DNA of 22,363 nt from Podochytrium sp. JEL0797 (Eukaryota > Chytridiomycota > Chytridiomycetes > Chytridiales > Chytriomycetaceae), in the NCBI GenBank assembly GCA_027596195.1, contig JADGJG010000369.1, positions 1 to 22,363 on the forward strand. Direction: 5' to 3'. This document shows, piece by piece, positions 9,784 through 18,046 of the stretch (positions within the stretch are counted from its first letter, which is position 1; every line of letters begins with the position of its first letter). Both the position numbers and the translations under genes were made by a program. The notes under the pieces are model-generated. The model had not been told where the DNA came from, did not search any database, and was given only the letters and a program-made list of their open reading frames with translations.

Positions 9784-11421
9784 ATGCGACTCTTGGCCAC
9801 CACGTTTTTGCGGCTTCCAGCGGGGGCGTCTTCCGGACCACGACCCTTTGCGATCGCTGCACTTTTCGGACAAAGTCAAGTGCGCTGCTCGAGCTCGCGG
9901 TCGCAGACTCAACCAGCGTCGCTCGCCGTGGCATCGCGGATGCAGACGCAGCGCGGGTTCCAGGGCTCCGCCGAGAGCCTCGCTGGGCAGCAGCGCGTGC
10001 GCCGGTCGCGCTTCTTCTCGCTGGGCGAAGACATGGACTACGAGGGAAAGTGGCGCTCGAAGCTGAAGCAGCTCAAGCGCGAAAGTCTCAACGAGAACTA
10101 CAACGAGGAAAAGACAAAGAGTCTCGAGGGATCAAACAAGGTTGTTCTGCTGGCAATGACGAGGTGTGTTGGCCATTCCGTGGGGCGCTTCGCAGATCTA
10201 AACCCCTTTTCACAGCAACGCATGCATGTTCTCGGCCAAACTGTATGCAGCGGTTCTTTCGGGATCCGCGTCCATGTTTGCAGAGTGAGTCGGAACTCTC
10301 ATTCGAGCTTGCCAGAACCATCTGAAACTTTTGCTTTTCAGAGCTCTCCACTCATTGGCAGATATGCTCAACGAATTGCTCCTCTGGGTTGGAATTCGTC
10401 GCTCATTGCGAGGCCCCGATGCGAATCACCCTTACGGCTTTTCATCGGAACGGACGGCTTGGGCGTTGGTGTCAGGCGTGGGCATCTTCTTTTTGGGTGG
10501 AGGCGTCTCTGTGTATCACGGAATCAGCGGCTTACTCAATCCACACACGCTCGGGGATGCGACGATTGGGTTTTGGGTTCTGGGACTATCACTCTGCTTT
10601 GAAATCGGTTTGATCTCGCCGTTAGTTTTCAATTTACCCGCTAACCGGTAATTCTCAGTCACCTTGACATACGCGTACCGCCAGATTTCTCGCAGTGCTG
10701 CTTCAGCTCGAATGACGTTCACGGATTATATTCGTCGCGGCTCCGACCCAACATCCGTTCAAATCTTTCTCGAAGACTGCACATCGATTCTTGGCATTAT
10801 GATCGCGTCCACTTCAATCAGTCTTTCAAAATACCTCGCACTTCCTTGGTTGGATTCCGTTGGCTCCATCGCGATCGGTGCTCTGTTGGCGAGTTTGTCC
10901 ATATTCCTCGTTCGTCGAAACATTTCCAGTTTGGTGGAACGAAGCATGAGGGCCGAGCGCAAAGACTATATTGTTGCCATTCTCGAATCCGATCCAATTG
11001 TCCGGTAAAATTCGCCCTTGTTGGCCACGAACGACGATTAACTTTGGTTCAGGTCGTTGCACGATGTGAAAACTACGCAAATCGGAATGGACTGGGTTCG
11101 CTTCAAGGCTGAAGTGCTGTTTGAAGGCGAAGAAGTGACGCGGCGGTATATCGCATCGGCATATCCCGGTGAAGGCAGTCTTCAGCGAGAGTTTGAAAAG
11201 GTGAAATCTTTCCAGGACGAGGCAGCTTTCCGAAAATGGTTCGAAGGACAGGGAGGGAAAGTCATATCCAAACTTGGAGCCGAAGTCGATCGATTGGAGC
11301 TGGAGCTGAAGGTATTGTGCCGTTTCCCTTCTATATTCATCGGATGGGTTAAAAAATTGACGTGTTTTCCCCTCAGGCAAAGGCTCCCGAAGTCAAACAC
11401 TGCGATTTGGAGATATTATGA
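9784..11421 (+). CDS. SLC30A9-type mitochondrial zinc transporter (cation diffusion facilitator)
   Basis: Six exons (9784-10163, 10216-10284, 10342-10607, 10659-11004, 11053-11311, 11377-11421) give 454 residues. The start MRLLATTFLRLPAG is Arg/Ala-rich and fits a mitochondrial presequence. Core CDF motifs follow: FAEALHSLADMLNELL with zinc ligands His153 and Asp157, HPYGFSSERTAWALVSGVGI (from 179), RGSDPTSVQIFLEDCTSILG, and a C-terminus SLHDVKTTQIGMDWVRFKAE and AEVDRLELELKAKAPEVKHC-DLEIL that is characteristic of the SLC30A9 branch. The exon 3 to 4 join uses the weaker donor GTTTGA at 10608, because only that donor restores frame and alignment length. Known family role: zinc export from the mitochondrial matrix. 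AATAAA lies at 11432-11437, just after the stop. Confidence 0.93.
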
Positions 11422-11431
11422 TTTTTGTTGC

Positions 11432-11437
11432 AATAAA
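11432..11437 (+). promoter_or_regulatory. Probable poly(A) signal of the SLC30A9-type gene
   Basis: AATAAA sits 10 nt after the stop codon, and LSM1 starts 68 nt further on, so the 3' UTR must be very short. Confidence 0.5.
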
Positions 11438-11505
11438 CTTATTTGTTTTCGGGGATTGGTGTGGTCGATTTTGGTGCGGATGCTGCAAAACAAAAAACCA
11501 AAATC

Positions 11506-12191
11506 ATGGACTCCTTTTTGCCTGGTGAGCCACCCTGCCGCCATCCTCCGCGGCGACGAGGAGACGCCCCTCCGTTTTCATTGCATGCTAATAGTACGAT
11601 CCATCACAGGCGCTGCCAGTCTCGTGGACTGTATTGACAGTTGAGTCGTTGAGTCATTTCAGAACTGAGCCTGGATCTAATGCTCCTCGTTATACAGAGA
11701 AGCTGCTTGTTATTCTCAGAGATGGGCGGAAGCTGATTGGGTTCCTTCGTTCTTATGATCAATTCGGTAATTCGAAAGGAGGGGGACGAGCACAACCAAG
11801 GCTGATTACATTTTGAACAGCCAACCTCGTGCTACAAGACACTATGGAACGCATGTATCACAAAGACACTTATGGAGAAGAGTACCGAGGCATGTTTGTT
11901 GTGCGTGGGGAGAACGTTGTTCTTCTGGGCGAGCTGGTAATGTTTTTTCCTCGAATCGATTTCATCCGTCTGTCGTCCCTGATCTGTTCCTACTCTTGCA
12001 TCAACTCTTCCCATCAGGACGAAGAAAGGGAAGCTCTGCATTTGAGATCGCTGCGCGAAGTTCCGTCCGCAGAAATCAACGCCATTGTCAAAAAGGAGCT
12101 CGCAGCGAGAAGACAGATGGATTTGGTCACAGGGAAAATCCTGCATGCGCGTGGATTCTGTGTGGATTTTGCTGAGACGGACCACTATTGA
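11506..12191 (+). CDS. LSM1: U6 snRNA-associated Sm-like protein LSm1
   Basis: Exons 11506-11524, 11610-11639, 11698-11766, 11821-11936 and 12018-12191 give 135 residues, close to the usual length of about 133. The start MDSFLPGAASLVDCIDKKLL matches the LSm1 N-terminus. Sm motif 1 is LVILRDGRKLIGFLRSYDQF followed by ANLVLQDTMER. Sm motif 2 is GMFVVRGENVVLLGE. LSm1 joins LSm2-7 in the cytoplasmic ring that binds oligoadenylated mRNA 3' ends with Pat1 and promotes decapping. The first two exons are only 19 and 30 nt, so they are easily missed by gene finders. Confidence 0.95.
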
Positions 12192-12308
12192 GGGTTGCAT
12201 TCGAATATAACTTTGGTTGTCCCTCATTTGTTGTGATGCGCGCGTTTTTTTTCATGGCTTCGCACCCACCCTGCTTTTTATCTTCTCTCGTAACGCTTTT
12301 AGAGCCAC

Positions 12309-12696
12309 TACACCAAATTGTTGCAGATCCAGTGGGGATTTTGGGCGAGGCATAGGGCTCAGAATCGTTGGTAATGCGAACAAACCTCTCCTTCTGTCAA
12401 CACACCGATTTCTGTAGAGAGTTTAAAAAAGATGTCAAAATGAATGAAACTCGAACACTCATAAAAGCAGGAGTTTCCCATCCAACACGTCAAACAACGA
12501 CCACCGTTGAGGAATCTTCATGCGCGCGCGAAACTTGGTCATCTGCGCGCACAATATTATCCAAAGAGGCTTGGACAAACGGATTCCCTGACCACTGTGG
12601 GATCTTGAGGTTATTTGACAGTCGCGAAAAGTTTCTAAAGTGCCCGATTCGACTCGCGAGGGCAACCAGTTTCTCGGGGCTTTCGTGGAGCAGAGA
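12309..12696 (-). pseudogene. Decayed copy of part of the RdRP gene
   Basis: This stretch aligns on the same strand with 14200-14583 of the intact RdRP gene: GCAGATCCAG, GGGCTCAGAATCG, ACCTCTCCTTCT, GGCTTGGACAAA, GTGCCCGATTCGACTCGCG and others are shared in order. On the minus strand, SLLHESPEKLVALASRIGHF and NNLKIPQW match the parent almost exactly. The frame then breaks before the copied KIPQRWSLFDVLDG. The parental intron is present in the copy with its acceptor CTACAG, but the donor GGTGAG has become GGGAAA. The copy spans about 128 codons of the parent and cannot encode a polymerase. Confidence 0.88.
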
Positions 12697-12794
12697 ATTT
12701 CTCAATACCCCACATGGTTTGTTTATATTTGGACCCTTTTGTCCTCTTTTTACGCGGCGTCGGCCGCCTCCAGTGGACACGTTGTGTACATTAG

Positions 12795-12950
12795 AGTTTG
12801 TCGCACCGCTCATGAGCACCACACGTGTCAAGCTCAGCGGGAACAAACGCGAGAATGTCTGTGTCCACCCAATCTTCAATGATGCAAGTATCTTCATTTG
12901 ACGCCCCTTCTAAATGATTCAACGCGTAAATATCGCATCATGACCTGGGA
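12795..12950 (-). pseudogene. Decayed copy of the HAD phosphatase C-terminal region
   Basis: The + strand aligns with about 16180-16325 of the intact phosphatase gene. Shared blocks in order are CACCGCTCATGA, GTCTGTGTCCA against CAGTGTCCATG, AATGATGCAAGT against AATAATGCAAGT, and ATTCAACGCGTA with GCATCAT. On the minus strand VVLMSGATNS stands for parental ILVMSGVTVL. The catalytic GDRMDTD is degraded to IGWTQTF-like sequence. It lies just upstream (in transcription sense) of the RdRP remnant, the same order as the intact pair. Confidence 0.75.
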
Positions 12951-13084
12951 TCCCTTGAAATCAAATCTGAATGCCTTTTTTGCCTCATGGTGGACATAAG
13001 ACTTAAGCAGCAGAAATGAATATCTTCAATGACACGACGAAACAACAGTTGCAATGAGCCACCAGCCCCTCCTCACCCCCCAGC

Positions 13085-13152
13085 TAAAACTAAAAAAGAA
13101 ACAACCCAAAAACACGCTCAGTCTCCACATCCCAGCTCCCAATATTTGAAAC
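13085..13152 (-). repeat. Imperfect duplicate of the RdRP 3' end
   Basis: CAGTCTCCACATCC and CAATATT-GAAAC with flanking A/C-rich sequence recur at about 13211-13275, which is the last coding part of the RdRP gene. The copy lies immediately downstream of the annotated RdRP stop. Apart from this, I see no gene between 12950 and 13195, only A/C-rich sequence. Confidence 0.6.
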
Positions 13153-13195
13153 AACCACCCAGCAAAACAGAAAACCACAACTCAAGCACCCCCAC

Positions 13196-15945
13196 TCACA
13201 CCCCAACCAAACAATAAAACAGCAACAAACCAAACACATGACCAGTCTCCACATCCTGCCTCACAATATTGGAAACATAGAAGCATGCCACCGCCAAATC
13301 CACCACTTCACGTCGCGACCGTCCCTCCAACATTGCCTTTTGCGTCTTCGAAATCAACGCGTCAAATTGATCCAAAGCCCACGCCTCCAAATTGAAGGCC
13401 GTGCGGTGGTACGTTCGGTTCGCCATGTCGATGCATCCTGTCCAGAGCTCGAGTTCGGACAAGGCCGGTTCGCAATAAGATGCGATATTGAACATTTCGG
13501 AATCGAAAAGCTCCTGAAACGAGAGGGCGGCCACGTGCTGGGATCTCCAGGTGTCGGATTTGGAGGTCGCAAAAGTCCAGAGCGGGTCAACGCCGGGGGA
13601 GGACGTGGTGCCGAATATTCCAGTCGACGCGTTGAGGAGTCGGTTCAACTCGCGATCACGAAACATGAGACCCATGACGCGTTGACTCTCGTACAGACCA
13701 CGTGGGCGTTCGTTTGGACGGCAGAGAAAGTCGGGTTTCACAAAACAGCGTGGAGCATTGTGGAAGTTGGCAGCGACACCGGTTTTGGCGAAATCGACGG
13801 CGGTGGATGCCATTTCGGACAGGAGGATACACGAGGGGTGTTTGACGCCACCGGGAAGGCTGTCGGCAAGAATCAGGTGGCGACGCGAAATGACCCCAAG
13901 GTTGTTGTTCTTGAGGAAGTGGACAATGAAATCAGTGATGTCTTTGATGGTCACGTCTCTTGTTCGAGTCGGGATGATGGGAGCAATGTATTCGCCAGGC
14001 GTGGCGAAACGTGGTGGGAACAGTGTGGGTGCTTGAGTGATGGAAAACTGGTCACCGTCGAGGTCTCCACCGGCCAGTTTCGACGGGAGGTCGCGCGCGC
14101 CGTGTTGGGAGAACACAATCACGTTTCTGAGATGATGGAGGTGCATGCAGTTCACAGCGACAACCGGTTGAATATCACCCGGATGGAGAGCAGGGTTGCG
14201 CCAAACAATCGCAGATCCAGTAAGGATTTTGGGCGCGGCATTGGGCTCAGAATCGCTGGTAATGCTGACAAAAACCTCTCCTTCTTTCAACACGCCAGTT
14301 TCTGTAAGGAAAATTGTCAAAATGATAGCCATCCGGCGGGAAAAGCAGGAGCTCACCATCCAACACGCCAAACAACGACCACCCTTGAGGAATCTTCATC
14401 CTACAACGAAACTTCATCTCCTTCAAGAAATGGGCTCGCACATGATCCAACGAGGCTTGGACAAATGGGTTCCCCAACCACTGCGGGATCTTGAGGTTGT
14501 CTGACAGTCGCACAAAGTTTCCAAAGTGCCCGATTCGACTCGCGAGGGCAACCAGTCTCTCGGGGCTTTCATGGAGCAGAGATAGCTCTTGGATTGCGTC
14601 GCGCTGGATATCCAAAAATACCTTCTTGGGGACGCCGAGGTCTTCCAATAGTGTGATGACTTGCCTGTTGAAATACGCGGAACGACTGGATGAGGCGTAA
14701 TCGGCAACTTCCAGGAAGCGGCAGTTGGGAGACTCGAACTTGATCATGGACTTTCGAATGCTCATCATTCTGCCCGGGATGGAGGGATCGACGGAGATCA
14801 TTCCCTTGGCACCACCGAAGCGAATCTGAAAGGCCGAGGGAACGGCGTCACGTGTCTGGGTTTGAGTCGCGTCGTGGAAGAAGGTTGGTTTTCTGGAGGT
14901 GTGTTGCAGCGAAGTCCAGATAACAGCCGCGAGTTCCGGCGAAATGGTGCCGTTGCCATCCGAAAACACGTATCCGTTGCGCTCCACATCCGCAGTATAC
15001 ATCTGCACCTCGCGTGGTTCAATCTCGATGGTTGGGGTCGTGCTGGTCAGGGCTTGAGCCATTCGAGCCGCGTAACGCGCGGGGATCTTGATCATGCTGA
15101 AGTCACCCATCCAATCACGAATCGAATTCACAGTAATACCGCTTCCATCGGCGGGCTCATGAAAGAAGAGGAACCGGCCTTCCTTCAAAGACGAGCTGGA
15201 AAACGCGAGGAATTTGAAGTGGCGACCCGACATCGAAATCCCGTTTCTGAGAAAGTGTGAAATCCTCCCTTCAAAGTTGAACTCCGCGTACACTCCTTTG
15301 TCACGAAAGAACATGTGGTGGCCGATTTGGGAGTTGCCCACCCCAACGAACGCAACTTGGAGAAAATTCGTGATGAAGTCCGAATACTGACGAACCACCC
15401 TGTTGGTCTGATCAACGTATGGGCCATCCAGCCACATCTCAGTCGGGCTGACACGAAGTTGGTACATCCAACAGTACTTGATTTCACTCCAATCCGTGTA
15501 TGGAGAAAACGAAAACGAGGCCAACAGCCGGACAAAATCCGCGACATGTCTGCGCTGAGTTCTGGCCTTCTTTCTGTGGTCGTTCCAACGAGCGTTTCTG
15601 ATATAAGATTCGAGACATTGTGCGATCTTTTCGGTGGAGTGGCTCGGATGCGACATGGCGGGGAAGATAGCCAAACGAATAAAGGCTGCCAGATCGGACT
15701 CGGTCATGAGTGACCACGTGAGGATGATGGAGAGCTGGTGGGCAATGAGAATCGGAATGGTAGCGAGAGTGCGATCCAGGGCGAGGGTGGCGGTAGAATG
15801 AGGTGGTTCGCGATATGGCGGGGGGTCAAAGTCCAATCCATCGCCATCGGCGTTGATCACCAGGCGTGACAGGAGATATTGGAACTGGGTGCGTGAATGC
15901 GTTTAGAATGAAAGCATGGCGAAGAAGGGGGGATCTCACATCCAT
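13196..15945 (-). CDS. RNA-directed RNA polymerase, QDE-1/RDR type (RNA silencing)
   Basis: Exons 15945-15940 (only 6 nt, MD), 15884-14357 and 14301-13196 give 879 residues in phase. The large intron-joined core is unmistakable: YQLRVSPTEMWLDGPYVDQT-NRVVRQY opens the domain, followed by NGYVFSDGNGTISPELA, QIRFGGAKGMISVDPSIPG, RKSMIKFES, GWSLFGVLDETGVLKEGEVF and LPSKLAGGDLDGDQF, with catalytic Asp591/Asp593/Asp595. These enzymes copy single-stranded RNA into dsRNA for Dicer. The N-terminus is short for fungal RdRPs (often over 1000 residues), and only about 100 nt separate this start from the upstream phosphatase stop. The C-terminus after FYVSNI (QDVETGHVFGLLLFYCLVGV) does not look like the usual SFPW-type end and may be intron read-through. 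The gene may therefore be trimmed at both ends. Confidence 0.9.
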
Positions 15946-16044
15946 TTTTCAAAAAATGCGATTTTTCACACTTCACGAATGCTTTCAGAATTCAACAAGA
16001 AAATGGGTGAGTCGAAGAATGAGATTAAACAGTTCAAATTCAAT

Positions 16045-17177
16045 TTATTCAGAGGTGGTCTTCTGCTTCTTGGATGCGTCTTCATTACTCTCCTTCTCCT
16101 TCGTGATTCCTTGGCAGATTTCTCCACATCCGTTCAACACCACGTACGGCCGGTAAGCGTCGTCAAACAGGTTGTCCAAGACCGTCACACCGCTCATGAC
16201 CAAAATGGGGTCAATCTCAGCATAGATTCCAGACAACACATCAGTGTCCATGCGATCACCAATAATGCAAGTCTCCTCCTTGGTGAGTCCTTCCATGTGG
16301 TTCAACGCGTACTGCATCATAAGCGCAGAGGGCTTTCCGCAAGTAAACGATTTCTTTCCAGACGCGAGCTCAATCAAGGCCAAGAACGTTCCACACGCGA
16401 GCGTCATGCCGCCCTCAGCGACACCACTTGTGTCTGGGTTCGTACCAATGAGCTTGGAACCCTTGAGGACGAGTCGGAGAGCTTTGGTCAAGTTTTCGGT
16501 CGTGTGCGAGTTGCCTTCACCAATAACCACGTAGTCGGGGTTGTGCTCGTTCATTGAGAATCCGTTCTCGTACAGAGCGTATGTGAGGCCGGGCTCTCCA
16601 ATCACGTAACACGTTCCTCCGTGGGGCTTCTGGGACTTGAGGAATCTGGCAGTGGCAAGGGCTGATGAAAATTCAGTACTTCTGATCGAATCGAGCCGCA
16701 GGCTTCAAACAACTTACCCGAGGTGTAAAAGTGGTCGGGGTTAATGTCCAGTCCAAGTCTTGCGAGTTTTTGGGAGAGTTCGATGGGGGTTGGCGCCGAG
16801 TTGTTTGTCTGAATTTCGGAATCAGATATCACACAAGAATCGAGAATCTATTATCATATCCTTACCAGGAACAAGAACTTCTTCTTCTCCTTCACCATCC
16901 ATGACACAAACTCCTTGGCACCTGGAAGGAGCACGTTTCCTGTTGGGGGGAATAACGCCACATCAGAGATCGGGTCATGACATTCAACTGCCCAAATAAA
17001 CATACCGTGGTAAATGACTCCGTCCATATCACAAATGAATCCCTTCTTGTTCTTGAGGACTTCCAAGCGCTTGTTGAATCGCTCCTCGGTGAGCTCACTC
17101 ATCCTGGCGAGCTCCGCAGTGTTGTAGACGTCCTTGTCCTCATATTTACACATGTCTTTGCCAGCAGGACGTTTCAT
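16045..17177 (-). CDS. HAD-IIA phosphatase, PHO13/phosphoglycolate phosphatase type
   Basis: Exons 17177-17006, 16939-16866, 16808-16718 and 16661-16045 give 317 residues; the introns are 66, 57 and 56 nt. All HAD motifs are present: FICDMDGVIYHG with nucleophile Asp50 and acid Asp52, motif II TNNS (83-86), catalytic Lys222 in GKPS, and acidic GDRMDTD (247-253). VIGEPGLTYAL and GTNPDTSG fit the class IIA cap. Known family role: dephosphorylation of 2-phosphoglycolate and related side products (4-nitrophenyl phosphate in vitro). The start ATG opens MKRPAGKDMCKYEDKDVYNT. The TAA stop lies within AATAAA. The gene is transcribed toward the RdRP, 100 nt upstream of its first exon. Confidence 0.93.
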
Positions 17178-17375
17178 TGTTGGATTTCTGGGAGAGTTTC
17201 TGCCGACCGAAAAAAAAGAATGAAACCTTTTGTCATCTCTTCATGACTCATAAGGAAACAAACGACAGAAGTCATTTCGAGTCTTCCTGGGCCCTTCTGA
17301 TCTTATCAATTTTGCCGTGTGTATTTTGTTTGGGTTGTCAAATACAGAACCGGTGGAAGTAATTGATTTGTGGCA

Positions 17376-17403
17376 TTTATTGGGGGGTTTTTTTGGGGGG
17401 GGA
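17376..17403. repeat. Homopolymer tract (G6-T7-G8) beside a poly(A)-like signal
   Basis: TTTATT at 17376-17381 is AATAAA on the minus strand, about 46 nt past the stop of the truncated phosphatase paralogue. G6, T7 and G8 runs follow directly on the plus strand. The rest of 17178-17426 holds no gene that I can see. Confidence 0.5.
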
Positions 17404-17426
17404 GGGAAAAGAATAAATTCAACGCG

Positions 17427-17909
17427 TTATTTTTGCACAATGATCATAGTGTCTTTGACAACACGGTTCCCGTTCAGGTGTTTCATTTGAACGACATTCC
17501 CTGGCGAGGAGAAATTCAAAGTTAAATACCAGTCACGTCTCGAAAAACTCACCAATATAGACGATGCCATCAAGATCACAGATGAACTCTTTCTATTATC
17601 ACCAAGGGAAACCGCTATCAATATTGGCACAGACGCACACAATAATGTCAAGCCAAAAAAAATAGGAACCTTGTTTCTCACAACCTCCAAATGATCCAGG
17701 AAGTTCTGGTATGCCTCTCCAATCGGCTCGGCTCTCTTGATGATTGTGTTTGATGAAGAAGCCTTTTGGAGTCTTTTGCCCCCTCGCTTTGTGGTGGCAC
17801 CAACGCGGGAACGCTTGATTCCCGCCTTCGTTCTCGATGTCACACCAGAAACGGCTGGTCCAGGATGCTGATTGCTGGTAATGCGGGAGCTGCGGCGAAT
17901 TGGGGCCAT
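17427..17909 (-). CDS. Truncated HAD-phosphatase paralogue (possibly a pseudogene)
   Basis: Exons 17909-17670, 17592-17553 and 17500-17427 give 117 residues with clean splice sites. After a basic, disordered N-terminus (MAPIRRSSRITSNQHPGPAV and on), NFLDHLEVVRNK-KEFICDLDGIVYIG matches NKRLEVLKNKKGFICDMDGV-IYHG of the adjacent phosphatase. The nucleophile and acid Asp (86 and 88) are kept. The intron after the G of YIG is at the identical position and phase as in the full gene; an extra intron precedes KEF. After NVVQMKHLNGNRVVKDTMII the protein stops, lacking motifs II-IV, so it cannot be an active phosphatase. It is either a decayed copy or a small protein that kept a basic N-terminus. Expression is unknown. 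Confidence 0.6.
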   Translation of the reverse strand: MAPIRRSSRITSNQHPGPAVSGVTSRTKAGIKRSRVGATTKRGGKRLQKASSSNTIIKRAEPIGEAYQNFLDHLEVVRNKVPIFFGLTLLCASVPILIAVSLGDNRKSSSVILMASSILVSFSRRDWYLTLNFSSPGNVVQMKHLNGNRVVKDTMIIVQK

Positions 17910-18046
17910 TTCGATTGATTTTTTTTTTCATCGTGAGTCAGTTGAAAAACTCGCGATTTATTTATTTTAAAAAAGGGGAGAAACCGTAAAACTTATTTAA
18001 TAATTTTGATAAAAATACAATACAATTAACCACCTCCTCCTCCACC

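Noticed and set aside
12309..12696. Processed (retroposed) pseudogene
   Set aside because: The parental intron is still present in the copy, so it arose from DNA, not from spliced mRNA.
13029..13217. Small Pro/Thr/Lys-rich plus-strand frame
   Set aside because: A/C-rich sequence keeps this frame open by composition, and part of it is the duplicated RdRP tail read in reverse.
13238..14494. Long plus-strand open frame of 418 codons
   Set aside because: It is antisense to the RdRP gene, whose minus-strand frame carries the catalytic DLDGD and family motifs; the plus frame shows no recognisable domain.
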